64,000 nt of DNA from Nostoc favosum CHAB5714 (GTDB lineage Bacteria > Cyanobacteriota > Cyanobacteriia > Cyanobacteriales > Nostocaceae), in assembly GCF_020829495.1 (NCBI RefSeq), contig NZ_JAIVFQ010000002.1:124001-188000 (forward strand). Reading direction: 5' to 3'. The notes under the pieces are model-generated. The model was given only the letters and a program-made list of their open reading frames with translations, did no database searches and was not told the origin of the DNA. A program made the position numbers and the translations under genes. This document shows positions 28,485-37,830 of this stretch, piece after piece (position 1 is the first letter of the stretch; each line of letters starts with the position of its first letter).

Positions 28485-28643
28485 TTAGCTTTGACTTTGC
28501 CGCCTTAGTAACTCACTAATCAAAACTTGGCAGCGCTTACTAGACTCGTAAGCTTGTCGCATCAAGGTTCTGTTTTACTCTTCAATCAGGGATTGCATTC
28601 GTCTATGTGCAATCCTTAATGCTGTAAGCGTGGTTGGATTCAT
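28485..28643 (-). pseudogene. Small reading frame with one in-frame stop
   Basis: On the minus strand a frame beginning MNPTTLTALRIAHRRMQSLI is broken by TAA after 22 codons and continues in the same frame for another 29 codons (NRTLMRQAYESSKRC...SELLRRQSQS) to a final TAA. Both halves are helical, rich in Arg, Gln and Leu, and look like one small protein. It could be a fresh pseudogene, two tiny genes, or chance. I do not recognise the family. Confidence 0.35.
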
Positions 28644-28745
28644 ATTTATCTTAAATTAAAGGGTTTAAGACCCCTCTGTTTTACAAGCATTTTGCTAAAT
28701 GCTTGATTTATGTCAAACTTGACTATTGAGTAATACTTTCACCAA

Positions 28746-28817
28746 AGCCGATGATGGGATTTGAACCCACGGCCTGCTGATTACGAATCAGCTGCTCTAC
28801 CACTGAGCCACATCGGC
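28746..28817 (-). tRNA. tRNA-Thr (anticodon CGU)
   Basis: The minus strand folds as a canonical 72-nt tRNA. The acceptor stem is GCCGATG/CATCGGC with discriminator T, the D arm is GCTC-AGTGGTA-GAGC, the anticodon arm GCTGA-TTCGTAA-TCAGC reads CGT (decodes ACG), and the T arm is GTGGG-TTCAAAT-CCCAT. CCA is not encoded. It is isolated, divergent from the DUF3493 gene 33 bp away. Confidence 0.96.
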
Positions 28818-28850
28818 GTACACAATCTAAGAGTATAACATGATTTAATC

Positions 28851-29144
28851 ATGGGAGATCAAAATCGCAAAAATCGCCTTAACCCTGAACAATACGCCAG
28901 CCTCAAAGCAGAAATAGCCGCTCCTTATCGCGGCTTACGACAATTTTTCTACATCGCTTTCGGTGCTTCTGGCTCACTCGGTGCATTCGTCTTTTTCTTC
29001 CAAGTGCTTGCCGGACGCAATGTTGAGAGTGCAATGCCAAGTTTAGCTCTCCAAGTAGGAATTGTTGCCCTAATGGTCTTCCTCTGGCGCTGGGAGCAGC
29101 GTCGGCAACGACGCCCCCAATCGGGTAAAAATCCTAATCCCTGA
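28851..29144 (+). CDS. DUF3493 family small membrane protein
   Basis: The 97-residue protein has a polar start (MGDQNRKNRLNPEQYASLKAEIAAPYRGLRQF), two membrane helices (FYIAFGASGSLGAFVFFFQVL and LALQVGIVALMVFLWRW) and an Arg-rich tail. The PYRGLRQF-YxAFGASGxLGAFxFFxQ signature fits DUF3493, related to plant Low PSII Accumulation 3-type proteins that help photosystem II assembly. The plant link is established knowledge recalled from memory; the role here is inferred. It is divergent from the tRNA-Thr gene. Confidence 0.8.
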   Translation: MGDQNRKNRLNPEQYASLKAEIAAPYRGLRQFFYIAFGASGSLGAFVFFFQVLAGRNVESAMPSLALQVGIVALMVFLWRWEQRRQRRPQSGKNPNP

Positions 29145-29316
29145 AGGGAGAAATTTTAGTTGTTAATTTTTTATTGCTTTCCTTTTATATATCTTTATAT
29201 TCTTCAAATTTATTAATGCTTTGATGAAGATAAAAATATCAAAAGAGAAAAAATAAAAAAATTATTAGGAAATCTCAAAAAGCAAAAATTTCTGAGAAAC
29301 TAGAAATCGTTGAAAC

Positions 29317-29391
29317 GGGGTCAGCCAATATAAAGACCCTGACCATAAAACCAATCACATTCCAATGGGGTCAGCTATATTTAAAGACCCC
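29317..29391. repeat. Two adjacent GGGGTCA...GACCC palindromic units
   Basis: GGGGTCAGCCAATATAAAGACCC and, 27 bp on, GGGGTCAGCTATATTTAAAGACCCC are related imperfect palindromes. They lie in an AT-rich gap of about 450 bp with no gene. They could be a duplicated operator or a small repeat. Confidence 0.5.
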
Positions 29392-29440
29392 AAATTTTAT
29401 GTTTAAAAACCCCTAAAATTAATAAAACTCACGATATTGG

Positions 29441-29475
29441 AAGCGCCAGACTAACAAATTATCAGTCTGGTGCTT
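29441..29475 (-). terminator. Hairpin downstream of the SLH gene
   Basis: AAGCGCCAGACT and AGTCTGGTGCTT make a 12-bp stem with one G-U pair around an 11-nt loop, 120 bp after the stop of the minus-strand SLH gene. No strong U-run follows, so termination is only inferred. A run of ATTACGA repeats (29537-29575) lies between it and the gene. Confidence 0.45.
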
Positions 29476-29594
29476 CAATTTGCTAACTAGTACAGCACGG
29501 CGGAAATAAACCACTCCTTTCAAATATCTAGAATCCTTGCGAATTACGAATTACGAATTACGAATTACGAATTACGCACAGAGGTACTAGGCAT

Positions 29595-31289
29595 TTACTG
29601 AACTGTTACCAAATAGGATGAAGGAATTGGTTGGGCACGTCCAGCATTGACAAGTGCTTGGTAAACAAAGGCAGCAACTTCGGCTCTAGTCGCTTCACGA
29701 TTAGGATTGAGTTGCTTCGCGGTGGGATAGTTGATCACTAGTTGCCGTGCAGTTGCCGCAGCAACAGGAGCGATCGCATAATTAGGAATCTGGGCAGCAT
29801 CGGTGTAAAAGGAAAGGACACTCTGATCATTCGCAGTTAACCCCAAACCATTAGCTAAAGCGACTAACGCCTGCACTCTGGGAATTTGCTGCTGTGGCTT
29901 AAAAGTTCCATCGGGATAACCAGAAACAAATTCACTTTGGTAAGCAGATTGAATTGCAGCGTAAGCCCAGAAATTGCTTGCTACATCCTTAAATTTAATT
30001 GCAGTGCGTTTGGTTGCTGGTGTTAGGGCTTTAGTGACAATAGTGGCGAATTGAGCGCGGGTTACAGGATCATTGGGTTTAAAGCTGCCATCAGGAAAGC
30101 CAGCAATAATATTTTGGGAGGCTAAAGCTTCGATGTAGGTTTTTGCCCAGTAATTTGCTGGCACATCTTTAAAGGCGACAGGCCCTCCAGGCGGTACGTC
30201 AACAGTTGCAGCAACGAAATTTACTGAGCCGAAAATCTTTTTCTGATCGATATCGTTGCCAACAGCGACAATTTGACTGGTTTTTGTGGCGTTGTTCACA
30301 TCATAACGAGTGTTATTGCGAATAAGGTTGCCACCAGGATTTTCGTTGGTACCAAGGTCGGGTAGAGCATTGACGGTTGCTACTACACCATCCCGCTTAT
30401 TGTTCTGAATGACATTCTTACGCAATACGGGCTTTGCTGATTCGGAGATATAAAGACCGTCTTGGTTTTGGATAATTTGATTTTCCACAATTTGGGGTGT
30501 GGAAGTGCCACCGATCGCTAGACCAAAACCAGTATCCTGAAATAAGTTATTCCGAATTTCTCCTTGAGCAGCTCTAACAACTGAAATCCCATTCCCTTTG
30601 TTTTGCACAAAGAGGTTACTTTCAATAGTGGGATTGCCTGTACCCGTAACAAAAACACCCTCTCTGACACTGTTAGTAAAAGTACTGTTTTTGATAATGG
30701 GATTAGTTGACTCCACCCACACAGCCGTACCCCGGCTATTTGGGTTGGTGACGGTGACACCAGCGATCGTGGTATCTCGTTCGGCAAGGATGGTAATGTC
30801 CTGTCTGGCAAAGGTGCGACTAGTGTAGAAACCTCCACCTGTAATCAATATCCCTTGACCTTTAGTAGCTTCATCACCCCGCAGTGTCACCCCTGGTTTC
30901 AGCAAGAGCGGGAAGGTTTCGCCACTTTCCTGGTTATAGTTCCCAGGTGCTAATTGAATAACTGCACCTGCTTGGGCTTGACTTAGAGCAAAACTTATGC
31001 TTTTGTAAGGTGCAGCTGAGGTTGCACCAGCACCAGCACTATCTGCACCAGTTGCTGGGTTAACGTAAATCACTGCGGCAGTTGCAGGAGCTTGCGCTGT
31101 GAGAGTTGGGGCGATACCTTCAGGATGAGTAGCACCAGCATTAACCTCGTCAGGTAGTAGTATTGACCCACTAGAGACAACAAGCATTGCCGTTAGTCCG
31201 GCTCCCACGCGTAAAGTATATCTGAGATGACTGCTAGAAAGAAGGCGAAAAATCTCCGCTAGAGAAATGTGAAAACCCCGGTATTTCAT
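29595..31289 (-). CDS. Secreted SLH protein with DUF1565 right-handed repeat domain
   Basis: This 564-residue protein has an N-terminal hydrophobic segment (about 27-46). A right-handed parallel beta-helix domain of DUF1565 type follows (IYVNPATGADSAGAGATSAAPYKSISFALSQA, then NPIIKNSTFTNSVREGVFVTGTGNPTIESNLF). Three C-terminal SLH modules span about residues 375-560 (FKDVPANYWAKTYIEALASQNIIAGFPDGSFKPNDPVTRAQFA and two more). SLH modules anchor proteins to cell-wall polymer; the helix domain may bind polysaccharide. The gene is single, in front of a repeat-rich gap. Confidence 0.9.
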   Translation of the reverse strand: MKYRGFHISLAEIFRLLSSSHLRYTLRVGAGLTAMLVVSSGSILLPDEVNAGATHPEGIAPTLTAQAPATAAVIYVNPATGADSAGAGATSAAPYKSISFALSQAQAGAVIQLAPGNYNQESGETFPLLLKPGVTLRGDEATKGQGILITGGGFYTSRTFARQDITILAERDTTIAGVTVTNPNSRGTAVWVESTNPIIKNSTFTNSVREGVFVTGTGNPTIESNLFVQNKGNGISVVRAAQGEIRNNLFQDTGFGLAIGGTSTPQIVENQIIQNQDGLYISESAKPVLRKNVIQNNKRDGVVATVNALPDLGTNENPGGNLIRNNTRYDVNNATKTSQIVAVGNDIDQKKIFGSVNFVAATVDVPPGGPVAFKDVPANYWAKTYIEALASQNIIAGFPDGSFKPNDPVTRAQFATIVTKALTPATKRTAIKFKDVASNFWAYAAIQSAYQSEFVSGYPDGTFKPQQQIPRVQALVALANGLGLTANDQSVLSFYTDAAQIPNYAIAPVAAATARQLVINYPTAKQLNPNREATRAEVAAFVYQALVNAGRAQPIPSSYLVTVQ

Positions 31290-31565
31290 TTTTTCCGTCT
31301 GTGATGTGCTGAATTACGGTGTGTCGAACAAGGTTAAAGGTAGGAAGCAGCCTTGTAGCTGCTGTAAAACCCATGCAAAACTATACTGGATGATTAGCAC
31401 TGATTCAGCTAAATTCCTTAGATAGATCACAGAACTTATACATTAGTTATATTATTTTATTCATAAAATTCTACTAGTACTCTGTCAAGAAAACTTTGAA
31501 AGGTAAAAGAACGAACCACAGAGGCACAGAGAACACAGAGTCAGAGAAAAAAAGATGTTTGTTTA

Positions 31566-32005
31566 AGAGGTTGTTTGAAAAGTTTTTAGCTGTAACTTTA
31601 GGCACTTTTAAATCCCCCCTAACCCCCCTTAAAAAGGCTACGGTGTACACACAAGTCTTGTCGCAGTCATATCTTTATTAAAAAATCTCGCACTGCGTTT
31701 CTATCCCGCCTCGGAATTCATTCCGAGTCTCATAGTTAAAGTCCACGCTTTGTGGACTAAATTGATTGTTCAGTCCACAAAGCGTGGACTTCAGCTATGA
31801 GCCGCTGAACTTTAGTTCTGGGCGGGATGTCGGTGAGTGTGACAGTTTAACTCTGACAAAATGTGCTAAAAGAGTTGAAACCTGTGTGGACAGCACTTGT
31901 GTGTACACCCTAGCCTTAAAAAGGGGTGAACCGGAATCAAAGTCCCCCAAATTAGAGGGATCTAGAACTTTTGATACCGACAAGAGGACTTTTTAAACAT
32001 CCTCT
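31566..32005. repeat. MITE-like AGAGGTTGTTTGAAAAGT element interrupted by another element
   Basis: The outer ends are AGAGGTTGTTTGAAAAGT (31566) and ACTTTTTAAACATCCTCT (to 32005), as in the copy at 10096-10235. The interior is split by the 31636-31915 element. The outer flanks reunite as a continuous ...CCCCCTTAAAAAGGGG... sequence if the inner element and one copy of the direct repeat are removed. Confidence 0.7.
31636..31915. mobile_element. Inserted MITE-like element with inverted ends and flanking direct repeats
   Basis: The left end GGCTACGGTGTACACACAAG is mirrored by the right end CTTGTGTGTACACCCTAGCC. CCTTAAAAA (31627-31635) is repeated at 31914-31922, with CC shared with the right end, so the target duplication is 7-9 bp. 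Inside is a near-perfect palindrome around 31735-31800 (AGTCCACGCTTTGTGGACT and its repeat). No transposase ORF is present. Relatives occur at 1560-1691, 44852-45042 and 50621-51002. Confidence 0.75.
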
Positions 32006-32125
32006 AAGTGCTCATCCTGCCTACTGAAATTATTTATTTTTTAGTATTCCCTAAAGCCAGATGCCGCAACTCATTGTGCTGGAATATCATTACAGCAAAA
32101 GCAAACCTATTGGGAATCGGGAGAA

Positions 32126-32662
32126 ATGCGTTTTAAATTTTTGGGGCTGCGTCGCGCTTTAGTTTTAGTAGGTAGTACCTGCCTTTTACTTTTGTCCCCG
32201 CCTGTCTTTGCTGCGGAACGAGTGGTGCTAAACTATGGTATCTTCCGTGAATCACTTTCAGTGGAGGAGCTATCTACCTTTGCCCAAACAGGTGAACTTT
32301 CACGTTCACTACGAGTTAATTTTGCTTTGGCGCGACAAGATCCCAAAGCCATCCGTCAGTATTTGACAGAGCCGGTGAAGGTAAACCTTGTATTTTTAGA
32401 TAGAGTGCTGAATAGCCGGATTGGTAATATTATTTTGGATCAAATTAGTCAAGTTATTTATACACCGTCTCGCAGAGCAGATCGGCAGGCTTTGCGAGCT
32501 GCTTTGGTACTTTCTGCGAGTCAAGACGGGCAGGTGTCGCTAATCGAAATTATTAAGAATTATCCCACAAATGAAGTGGAAGTTGATGGAAAACGCTTGG
32601 AGGGTGCATACCGTCAACTCCGCCGCTTGCAAACAAGCCTACAAGATTTATTTGGTGTTTAG
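32126..32662 (+). CDS. DUF1400 family exported protein
   Basis: This 178-residue protein has a signal peptide (hydrophobic LGLRRALVLVGSTCLLLLSPPVFA) followed by ERVVLNYGIFRESLSVEELSTFAQTGELS and VRNFALARQD-like motifs (VNFALARQDPKAIRQYLTEP). This matches the DUF1400 module, which in cyanobacteria precedes alpha/beta hydrolases; here it is free-standing and no hydrolase domain follows. Function unknown. Its last 4 bp overlap the convergent small gene at 32659. Confidence 0.8.
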   Translation: MRFKFLGLRRALVLVGSTCLLLLSPPVFAAERVVLNYGIFRESLSVEELSTFAQTGELSRSLRVNFALARQDPKAIRQYLTEPVKVNLVFLDRVLNSRIGNIILDQISQVIYTPSRRADRQALRAALVLSASQDGQVSLIEIIKNYPTNEVEVDGKRLEGAYRQLRRLQTSLQDLFGV

Positions 32663-32856
32663 TAAGCTAAAGTTTCTAAAGTTTCCCTTAAATACCGTTG
32701 TACCTGCTGTTCCAAGCGAATCCCGTGTAATTGAGCATCGCGTTCTAGTTGCCAACGTTGAAAACCGGAACTAGTGGAGATCGCACATTTGAGGCTATAC
32801 CAAATTTCAGTATCAGCAGAAAATTGGCGATCGCTAGAAGCTGGAATTTGAGCCAT
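32659..32856 (-). CDS. Small hypothetical protein, 65 residues
   Basis: The minus-strand frame encodes a 65-residue soluble protein beginning MAQIPASSDRQFSADTEIWY and containing a charged helix (FQRWQLERDAQLHGIRLEQQVQRYLRETLE). It ends by overlapping the DUF1400 stop codon by 4 bp. The composition and the compact convergent arrangement argue for a real gene. I do not recognise a family. Confidence 0.65.
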   Translation of the reverse strand: MAQIPASSDRQFSADTEIWYSLKCAISTSSGFQRWQLERDAQLHGIRLEQQVQRYLRETLETLAY

Positions 32857-32887
32857 AGTTTCTCATTCCTTTATTTTAACTTCAACG

Positions 32888-32960
32888 GTAATTGGGCATG
32901 GGGCATTGGGCATGGGGAATGGGGCATGGGGCATTGGGCATTGGGCATTGGTTATTCTCG
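32888..32960. repeat. Heptanucleotide repeats (GGGCATT/GGGGCAT)
   Basis: A run of ATTGGGC and ATGGGGC heptamers is followed by CTGCTCCCC units (to about 33000). Similar arrays occur at 39888-39950 and 39143-39173. Confidence 0.85.
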
Positions 32961-33047
32961 TCTGCTCCCCCTGCTCCCCCTGCTCCCCCTGCTCCTCTGC
33001 TACTTATTTATAGCCCTTTAAAGTGAAATAATATACTTTACGGGCTG

Positions 33048-33668
33048 CTACGAATCTGTATTAATCCTAAACAAAGATTCCAACAACCGGGGCACGATTT
33101 GATTAACCCGTACTCCTAAAATTGTAAAATCCTGCTTAATCTTTTCTAAAGATAATGGCTCTATGCCAGCGAATTCTGTGTCATTAGTCACTAAAACTCG
33201 CATTACACTCACAGGTATTTGTAAAAATAGATTGCTGCCCAAAAATGCTAAACCCGCAAACAATAGTGCAACGCTACGCCATTGTGGGAGAAATTTAGCT
33301 GAATTTGCTACTAATGGGGCAATTTGGTAAAGCTGCCACAGCACCCAAACCGACAATACTGCTGCTACTAATGCCAGGATACGATTTAACTTTGTATTAA
33401 TTAAACAGAGGATTTTTCGCTGCCGCTCGGTCAGATTTTCTGGCTTTAGGGCTATTCCTAAAAGAGCAAATATATAAAAAGGGCGACGCAATTGCATCCA
33501 TAGCAAAGGGAGAATACCAATGGCAGCAACTAAAAATAGCTCCATCCACACTGGTAAAAACGGCTCGCCTACAGACAGGAAAAATAAGCAGAGGACTAAA
33601 AAAACAGGCAACGTCGCTAATCCAGCGACGTGAATCCACAAAATAGGTTCAGAGCGAAATGAATGCAT
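33048..33668 (-). CDS. Low-complexity-tail type membrane protein
   Basis: The 206-residue product has four predicted membrane helices (LWIHVAGLATLPVFLVLCLFF; MELFLVAAIGILPLLWM; LALVAAVLSVWVLWQLYQIA; VALLFAGLAFLGSNLFLQIP) and a soluble C-terminus ending near VNQIVPRLLESLF. It resembles a conserved cyanobacterial membrane protein often found beside infB, named only for its tail. It lies 100 bp after infB on the same strand. Function unknown. Confidence 0.75.
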   Translation of the reverse strand: MHSFRSEPILWIHVAGLATLPVFLVLCLFFLSVGEPFLPVWMELFLVAAIGILPLLWMQLRRPFYIFALLGIALKPENLTERQRKILCLINTKLNRILALVAAVLSVWVLWQLYQIAPLVANSAKFLPQWRSVALLFAGLAFLGSNLFLQIPVSVMRVLVTNDTEFAGIEPLSLEKIKQDFTILGVRVNQIVPRLLESLFRINTDS

Positions 33669-33772
33669 ATATAAAAAGTTATGAGTTAAGAGTTAGGAGT
33701 TAGGAATTAGCAGTCTTTAACTCCTAAGTCCTAATTTATCACTCCTAACTTCTAACCATTTTACCCTCAACA

Positions 33773-36700
33773 CTACCTTGTTAAGGTGAGAGTGCGGCGC
33801 TTCGTAACCATCTGATAGGCTTCGATGATGTCACCTTCAACCCAATCATTGAATTTATCCATGCCGACACCGCATTCATAACCGGCGTTGACCTCACGGG
33901 TATCTTCTTTCATCCGTTTTAGGGAGTCAAGGACGCCTTCAAAGATCACCTTACCGCCGCGTCGCACCCTGACTTTACAGTTGCGAACTAGCTTGCCAGA
34001 TTGAACGTAGCAACCGGCAACAGCACCGCGACCGACTGGGAAGACGGCACGGACTTCGGTTTGACCCAAGGGTTCTTCCACCAACTCTGGTTCCAAAAGA
34101 CCTTCCAAGGCATCTTGGATATCTTCTAGGAGTTTGTAGATTACGTTGTATTCACGAACATCTACACCCGCTTCATCGGCGGCTTGTCTAGCGCCACTAG
34201 CGAAGGTGGTGTTGAAGCCAATAATTACAGCGTTACTGGCAGCTGCTAAGTCGATATCTGTCTCGGTGATTTCCCCAGCAGTAGCCAACAGCATCCGAAT
34301 TTGGACTTCGTTTTGCGGGATTTGCTTGAGCGCTCCCACAATCGCTTCTACGGAACCTTGTACGTCTCCCTTCAAGATCAAGTTGAGTTCTTTCAACTCG
34401 CCTTCTTGTGCTTGAGCCGATAAGGTTGTAAGGGTAACACGACCCTGTAACAAACGGGATAGGCGTTGTCTGTCTGCGCGATCGCTAGCAAGTGTTCTGG
34501 CTTCTTTCTCGTTCTCGAAGACCTCGAACTCGTCACCTGCTGCTGGCACATCACTTAAACCTAGTACCTCGACAGCAAAGGAAGGAGAAGCAATATCTAC
34601 TCTCTTGCCTCTGTCATCCACCATCGCCCGGACTTTACCGAAAGCCGAACCAGCTACCAAGATATCTCCCACATGCAGGGTGCCATTCTGAATTAGCAGG
34701 GTAGCAACTGCTCCCTTGGCTTTATCCAGATGTGCTTCAATTACAGTTCCTTTGGCGGTACGATCTGGGTTGGCAGATAGTTCTCCAACCTCTGCTACCA
34801 GCAGAATCATCTCTAAGAGCGTATCCAGGTTTTCACCTCTGATGGCGCTCACGGGAACCATGATTGTCTCACCACCCCAGTCTTCTGAGGTCAAACCATA
34901 CTGGGTGAGTTCTTGTTTCACCCGCTCTGGCTGTGCCCCTTCTTTGTCAATTTTGTTGATTGCAACAACAATTGGCACTCCCGCAGCTTGGGCGTGGCTA
35001 ATGGCTTCAATGGTTTGAGGACGGACACCATCATCAGCAGCCACTACCAACACGGCAATGTCTGTTACTCGCGCTCCTCTGGCCCGCATAGCTGTAAAGG
35101 CTTCGTGACCAGGGGTATCCAGGAAGACTATCTGCTGTGGTTTGCCCTCATGTTCCACATCCACATGGTATGCGCCAATGTGTTGAGTGATACCACCAGC
35201 TTCGCCAGCAGCCACTTTTGTTTTGCGGATTGAGTCGAGCAGGGTTGTTTTACCGTGGTCTACGTGACCCATAATTGTCACGACAGGCGGACGGCGGTGG
35301 AGATATTCTAGGTCTTCTGCGCCGACCATTTCCGTAATTTTCCGAGCTTCTGCTTCTCGCTCGGCGGTTTCGACTTCTATTTCTAGTTCTTTTCCTACTA
35401 GGGTAATTGTGGGAATATCCAGATTTTGGGTGATACTCACCGCCATGCCTTTGAGGAACAGGATTTTCACAATCTCTGTATCGGGAACGGCTAAAACGTC
35501 AGACAGTTCTTGGACAGTCAACGGGCCTGTGATCACGACCTTTTCGGGACGATCGCGCTTTGTATCGGCTTCTTGTTGGCGACGGTTATTCTGATGGTCA
35601 CGCCCAGAACCAGATTTAGAACCAGGCTTTCTACTTCCTCTAGCAGTTGGGGCGCTAGCAAGGCTTGCACCTGGCATCTGCACAGGTCGAGTCGCTTTGG
35701 GTTTGGGAGGACGGGCAATGGAAAGGCTGACTTGGACGGTGGCTGGTGAGTCTAGATCGTCATCATCTAGCAAATCTTCTTCAAACTCATCATCCAATAT
35801 CGGCTTGATCCGCTTGCCTTTAACGCCAGCTTTAGCCTTCTCTTTAACTTCGTCAATTATTTCCTCTTCTACCCACTTTTTGCCGCCTTTGGTGGGGCGA
35901 GGTGGACTTGGGCGTTTCAAATCGAGGAGATCGGGTGCTACGACTGGCTCATCACCCAATCCTTGAGATTTGCCCGTCATTCCTGACATCTGCCTGGGTG
36001 GAGTAGCGATCGGCATTGCGGCTGCTACGGCTTCACCAGGGCGGGCTGGTCTGGGTCGTTGCCCCTCTCCTAGTTGTGATGGTGCAGATGGTCTATTGAC
36101 CCTCTGCTCTGGTCTGGTGGGTGGAGGGGTAGGACGACTTGTTCTTTGTGGTGCAGGTTGCACAGACTGGTCAGTTGGCAGTTTAGCAACTCTTGGCTTA
36201 ATTTGTTCGCGATCGCCTTCGACGGGCCGTTGCCGTTGGTCGCGTTTGAGGATCGGTTTGTCTGCCTGAGATACTGGCTCATCTGCCACCTGGGCTTCTT
36301 CTGCCGCAGGTCTTGCCGGAGGGGCAACTAGTTGCGGTTTGATCGGTTTTTCCGCTTTCGGTCTGGGTGGAACTATTTTTTCTGGTTTTTGGGATGCTAT
36401 TTTTTCCGACGCCTGATTTGGATTTGGCGTTTGTTCCAAGTCCGTAACAGGAGGTTGCTCTTGAGTCTCAGATTGAGTCCGGGGCACAGGTCGAGTTGGT
36501 GCTGCCGGCTTCATGGGTGAGACTGGTGTAGCGAAAGGCCGTGGTGGAGAGGGAGGATTAGCTTCAGACAAGGCAGCTTGGGTATTGGTAGCAACTGACG
36601 CCTCTGGGGCGTTGGGGGTAGTATTTCTCAATATTTTGGGTTTGCGTATTTCCAAAATTTGCTGTTTGTGGGGTGCAGCAGGTCGGGCAGATCCGCCGTT

Positions 36701-36931
36701 TGGTGGTGAGTTTGGTTTATGGGTGGTTGTACGTAGTTCCTTTTTGGCGGAGACATTCGTCGCTGCGAGTTTTTCCGCAGCCGTGCGGATGCTTTCTGCC
36801 TCGGATTCTGAAATCGTGCTGCTATGACTTTTGACCGCAATATCGAGCTGGTCGCAAATTGCTAGTAGCTCTTTGTTATCCAAATTCAATTCCTTTGATA
36901 ATTCATAGATTCTAACTTTGCCGTTGTTCAT
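33773..36931 (-). CDS. infB: Translation initiation factor IF-2
   Basis: This 1052-residue factor delivers fMet-tRNA to the 30S subunit. The N-terminal IF-2 domain starts [23 protein letters not shown] long Pro/Ala/Lys-rich linker (about 75-440), typical of cyanobacterial IF-2, precedes the GTPase: P-loop [15 protein letters not shown], switch motif [17 protein letters not shown] and NKID in [12 protein letters not shown]-Tu-like domain II and the C-terminal initiator-binding part ([22 protein letters not shown]) follow. It is part of the infB-ylxR-nusA-rimP block on the minus strand. Confidence 0.98.
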   Translation of the reverse strand: MNNGKVRIYELSKELNLDNKELLAICDQLDIAVKSHSSTISESEAESIRTAAEKLAATNVSAKKELRTTTHKPNSPPNGGSARPAAPHKQQILEIRKPKILRNTTPNAPEASVATNTQAALSEANPPSPPRPFATPVSPMKPAAPTRPVPRTQSETQEQPPVTDLEQTPNPNQASEKIASQKPEKIVPPRPKAEKPIKPQLVAPPARPAAEEAQVADEPVSQADKPILKRDQRQRPVEGDREQIKPRVAKLPTDQSVQPAPQRTSRPTPPPTRPEQRVNRPSAPSQLGEGQRPRPARPGEAVAAAMPIATPPRQMSGMTGKSQGLGDEPVVAPDLLDLKRPSPPRPTKGGKKWVEEEIIDEVKEKAKAGVKGKRIKPILDDEFEEDLLDDDDLDSPATVQVSLSIARPPKPKATRPVQMPGASLASAPTARGSRKPGSKSGSGRDHQNNRRQQEADTKRDRPEKVVITGPLTVQELSDVLAVPDTEIVKILFLKGMAVSITQNLDIPTITLVGKELEIEVETAEREAEARKITEMVGAEDLEYLHRRPPVVTIMGHVDHGKTTLLDSIRKTKVAAGEAGGITQHIGAYHVDVEHEGKPQQIVFLDTPGHEAFTAMRARGARVTDIAVLVVAADDGVRPQTIEAISHAQAAGVPIVVAINKIDKEGAQPERVKQELTQYGLTSEDWGGETIMVPVSAIRGENLDTLLEMILLVAEVGELSANPDRTAKGTVIEAHLDKAKGAVATLLIQNGTLHVGDILVAGSAFGKVRAMVDDRGKRVDIASPSFAVEVLGLSDVPAAGDEFEVFENEKEARTLASDRADRQRLSRLLQGRVTLTTLSAQAQEGELKELNLILKGDVQGSVEAIVGALKQIPQNEVQIRMLLATAGEITETDIDLAAASNAVIIGFNTTFASGARQAADEAGVDVREYNVIYKLLEDIQDALEGLLEPELVEEPLGQTEVRAVFPVGRGAVAGCYVQSGKLVRNCKVRVRRGGKVIFEGVLDSLKRMKEDTREVNAGYECGVGMDKFNDWVEGDIIEAYQMVTKRRTLTLTR

Positions 36932-37412
36932 CCACTCTTCCCCTTTAATTTACAGTTTTAGCGGATGGTTGCCTGGTTTGCGACATCTCCATCCTTGGAT
37001 TACTGTTTTTAGACTGCCGTTCAGTTTTTGCCGGTGCCTCCAATCAGGAAAGAGAGATGTTTCGGTTTAATAATGGCATCCCCACCAGGAATGATGGTTG
37101 AGGGACACCCATAAAAATTTTTTAAATAAAAGATTTTTATAGGAACCCCTGACGCCGAACTGCGCCTGAGCGCTACCAGGTTGCCATTTTGTAGTTTCTT
37201 GTTTTGGTGATTCTGAGCCTTCCACAACACAATCGATTACATCTTGTTCTGGGAATCTTGCCTCGCCCCTCTTAATTATTGGAGAGCCGAATGCCTTTTA
37301 CACCCATTTACTATTTTGGCACTAACCTTAACGATCAACAGAGGGTGTCATGAAAGCGCGACTTCGGCTTTCGCACTATTCCTCTGGTGATGACGTCACA
37401 AAGTTGTTCCAA
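36932..37412. other. Gap between infB and ylxR
   Basis: This 480-bp gap is long for neighbours in an operon. It holds GC-rich runs (ggtgcctccaatcagg, gaactgcgcctgagcgc) and an AT-rich stretch (aaaaattttttaaataaaag), but no ORF that looks genuine. An internal promoter for infB is possible. Confidence 0.4.
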
Positions 37413-37682
37413 TTAAATTTGGTTTTGGGTATTGCTTTGGGCTAGACGTTGCAACAAGCTTTGGTACAGTGTTTCTGGCACTGATGCATGTAGCGATCGC
37501 CCTAGTCGATTTTTTTTTTGAGCTGCTTGTAGGCAACTCGTTTGCGGACAAATATAGGCAGAACGCCCCATGCCCTGATCTAATTGTACCTTTCCCGATG
37601 GAAAGACGCGGACAATCCGCCAAAACTCATCTTTTGAGCCTACTTTCCGGCAACTAATACAGCGCCGATAATTTGGTTTCAT
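37413..37682 (-). CDS. ylxR: YlxR family (DUF448) RNA-binding protein
   Basis: This 89-residue protein has the YlxR pattern: NYRRCISCRKVGSKDEFWRIVRV with two cysteines, GRSAYICPQTSCLQAAQKKNRLGRSL. YlxR is a small basic RNA-binding protein usually encoded between nusA and infB, exactly as here. Its role in RNase P or transcription regulation is reported for some bacteria. It starts 148 bp after the nusA stop. Confidence 0.93.
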   Translation of the reverse strand: MKPNYRRCISCRKVGSKDEFWRIVRVFPSGKVQLDQGMGRSAYICPQTSCLQAAQKKNRLGRSLHASVPETLYQSLLQRLAQSNTQNQI

Positions 37683-37830
37683 CGCTTCTGGGTGATCTCA
37701 GTCCAGCATTCTGGATGTAAAAAGAAGTTTATTATTACTATTTTTTACTCATACCAAGTAGCTTTTGAGAAAATAATCCAAGAGACTGAGACTACAATCA
37801 ACAGTATCAAAACTTTACAAAATTAATCAA

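Noticed and set aside
31496-31996. Two + frames and one - frame around 31.5-32.0 kb
   Set aside because: All lie in the nested MITE-like elements.
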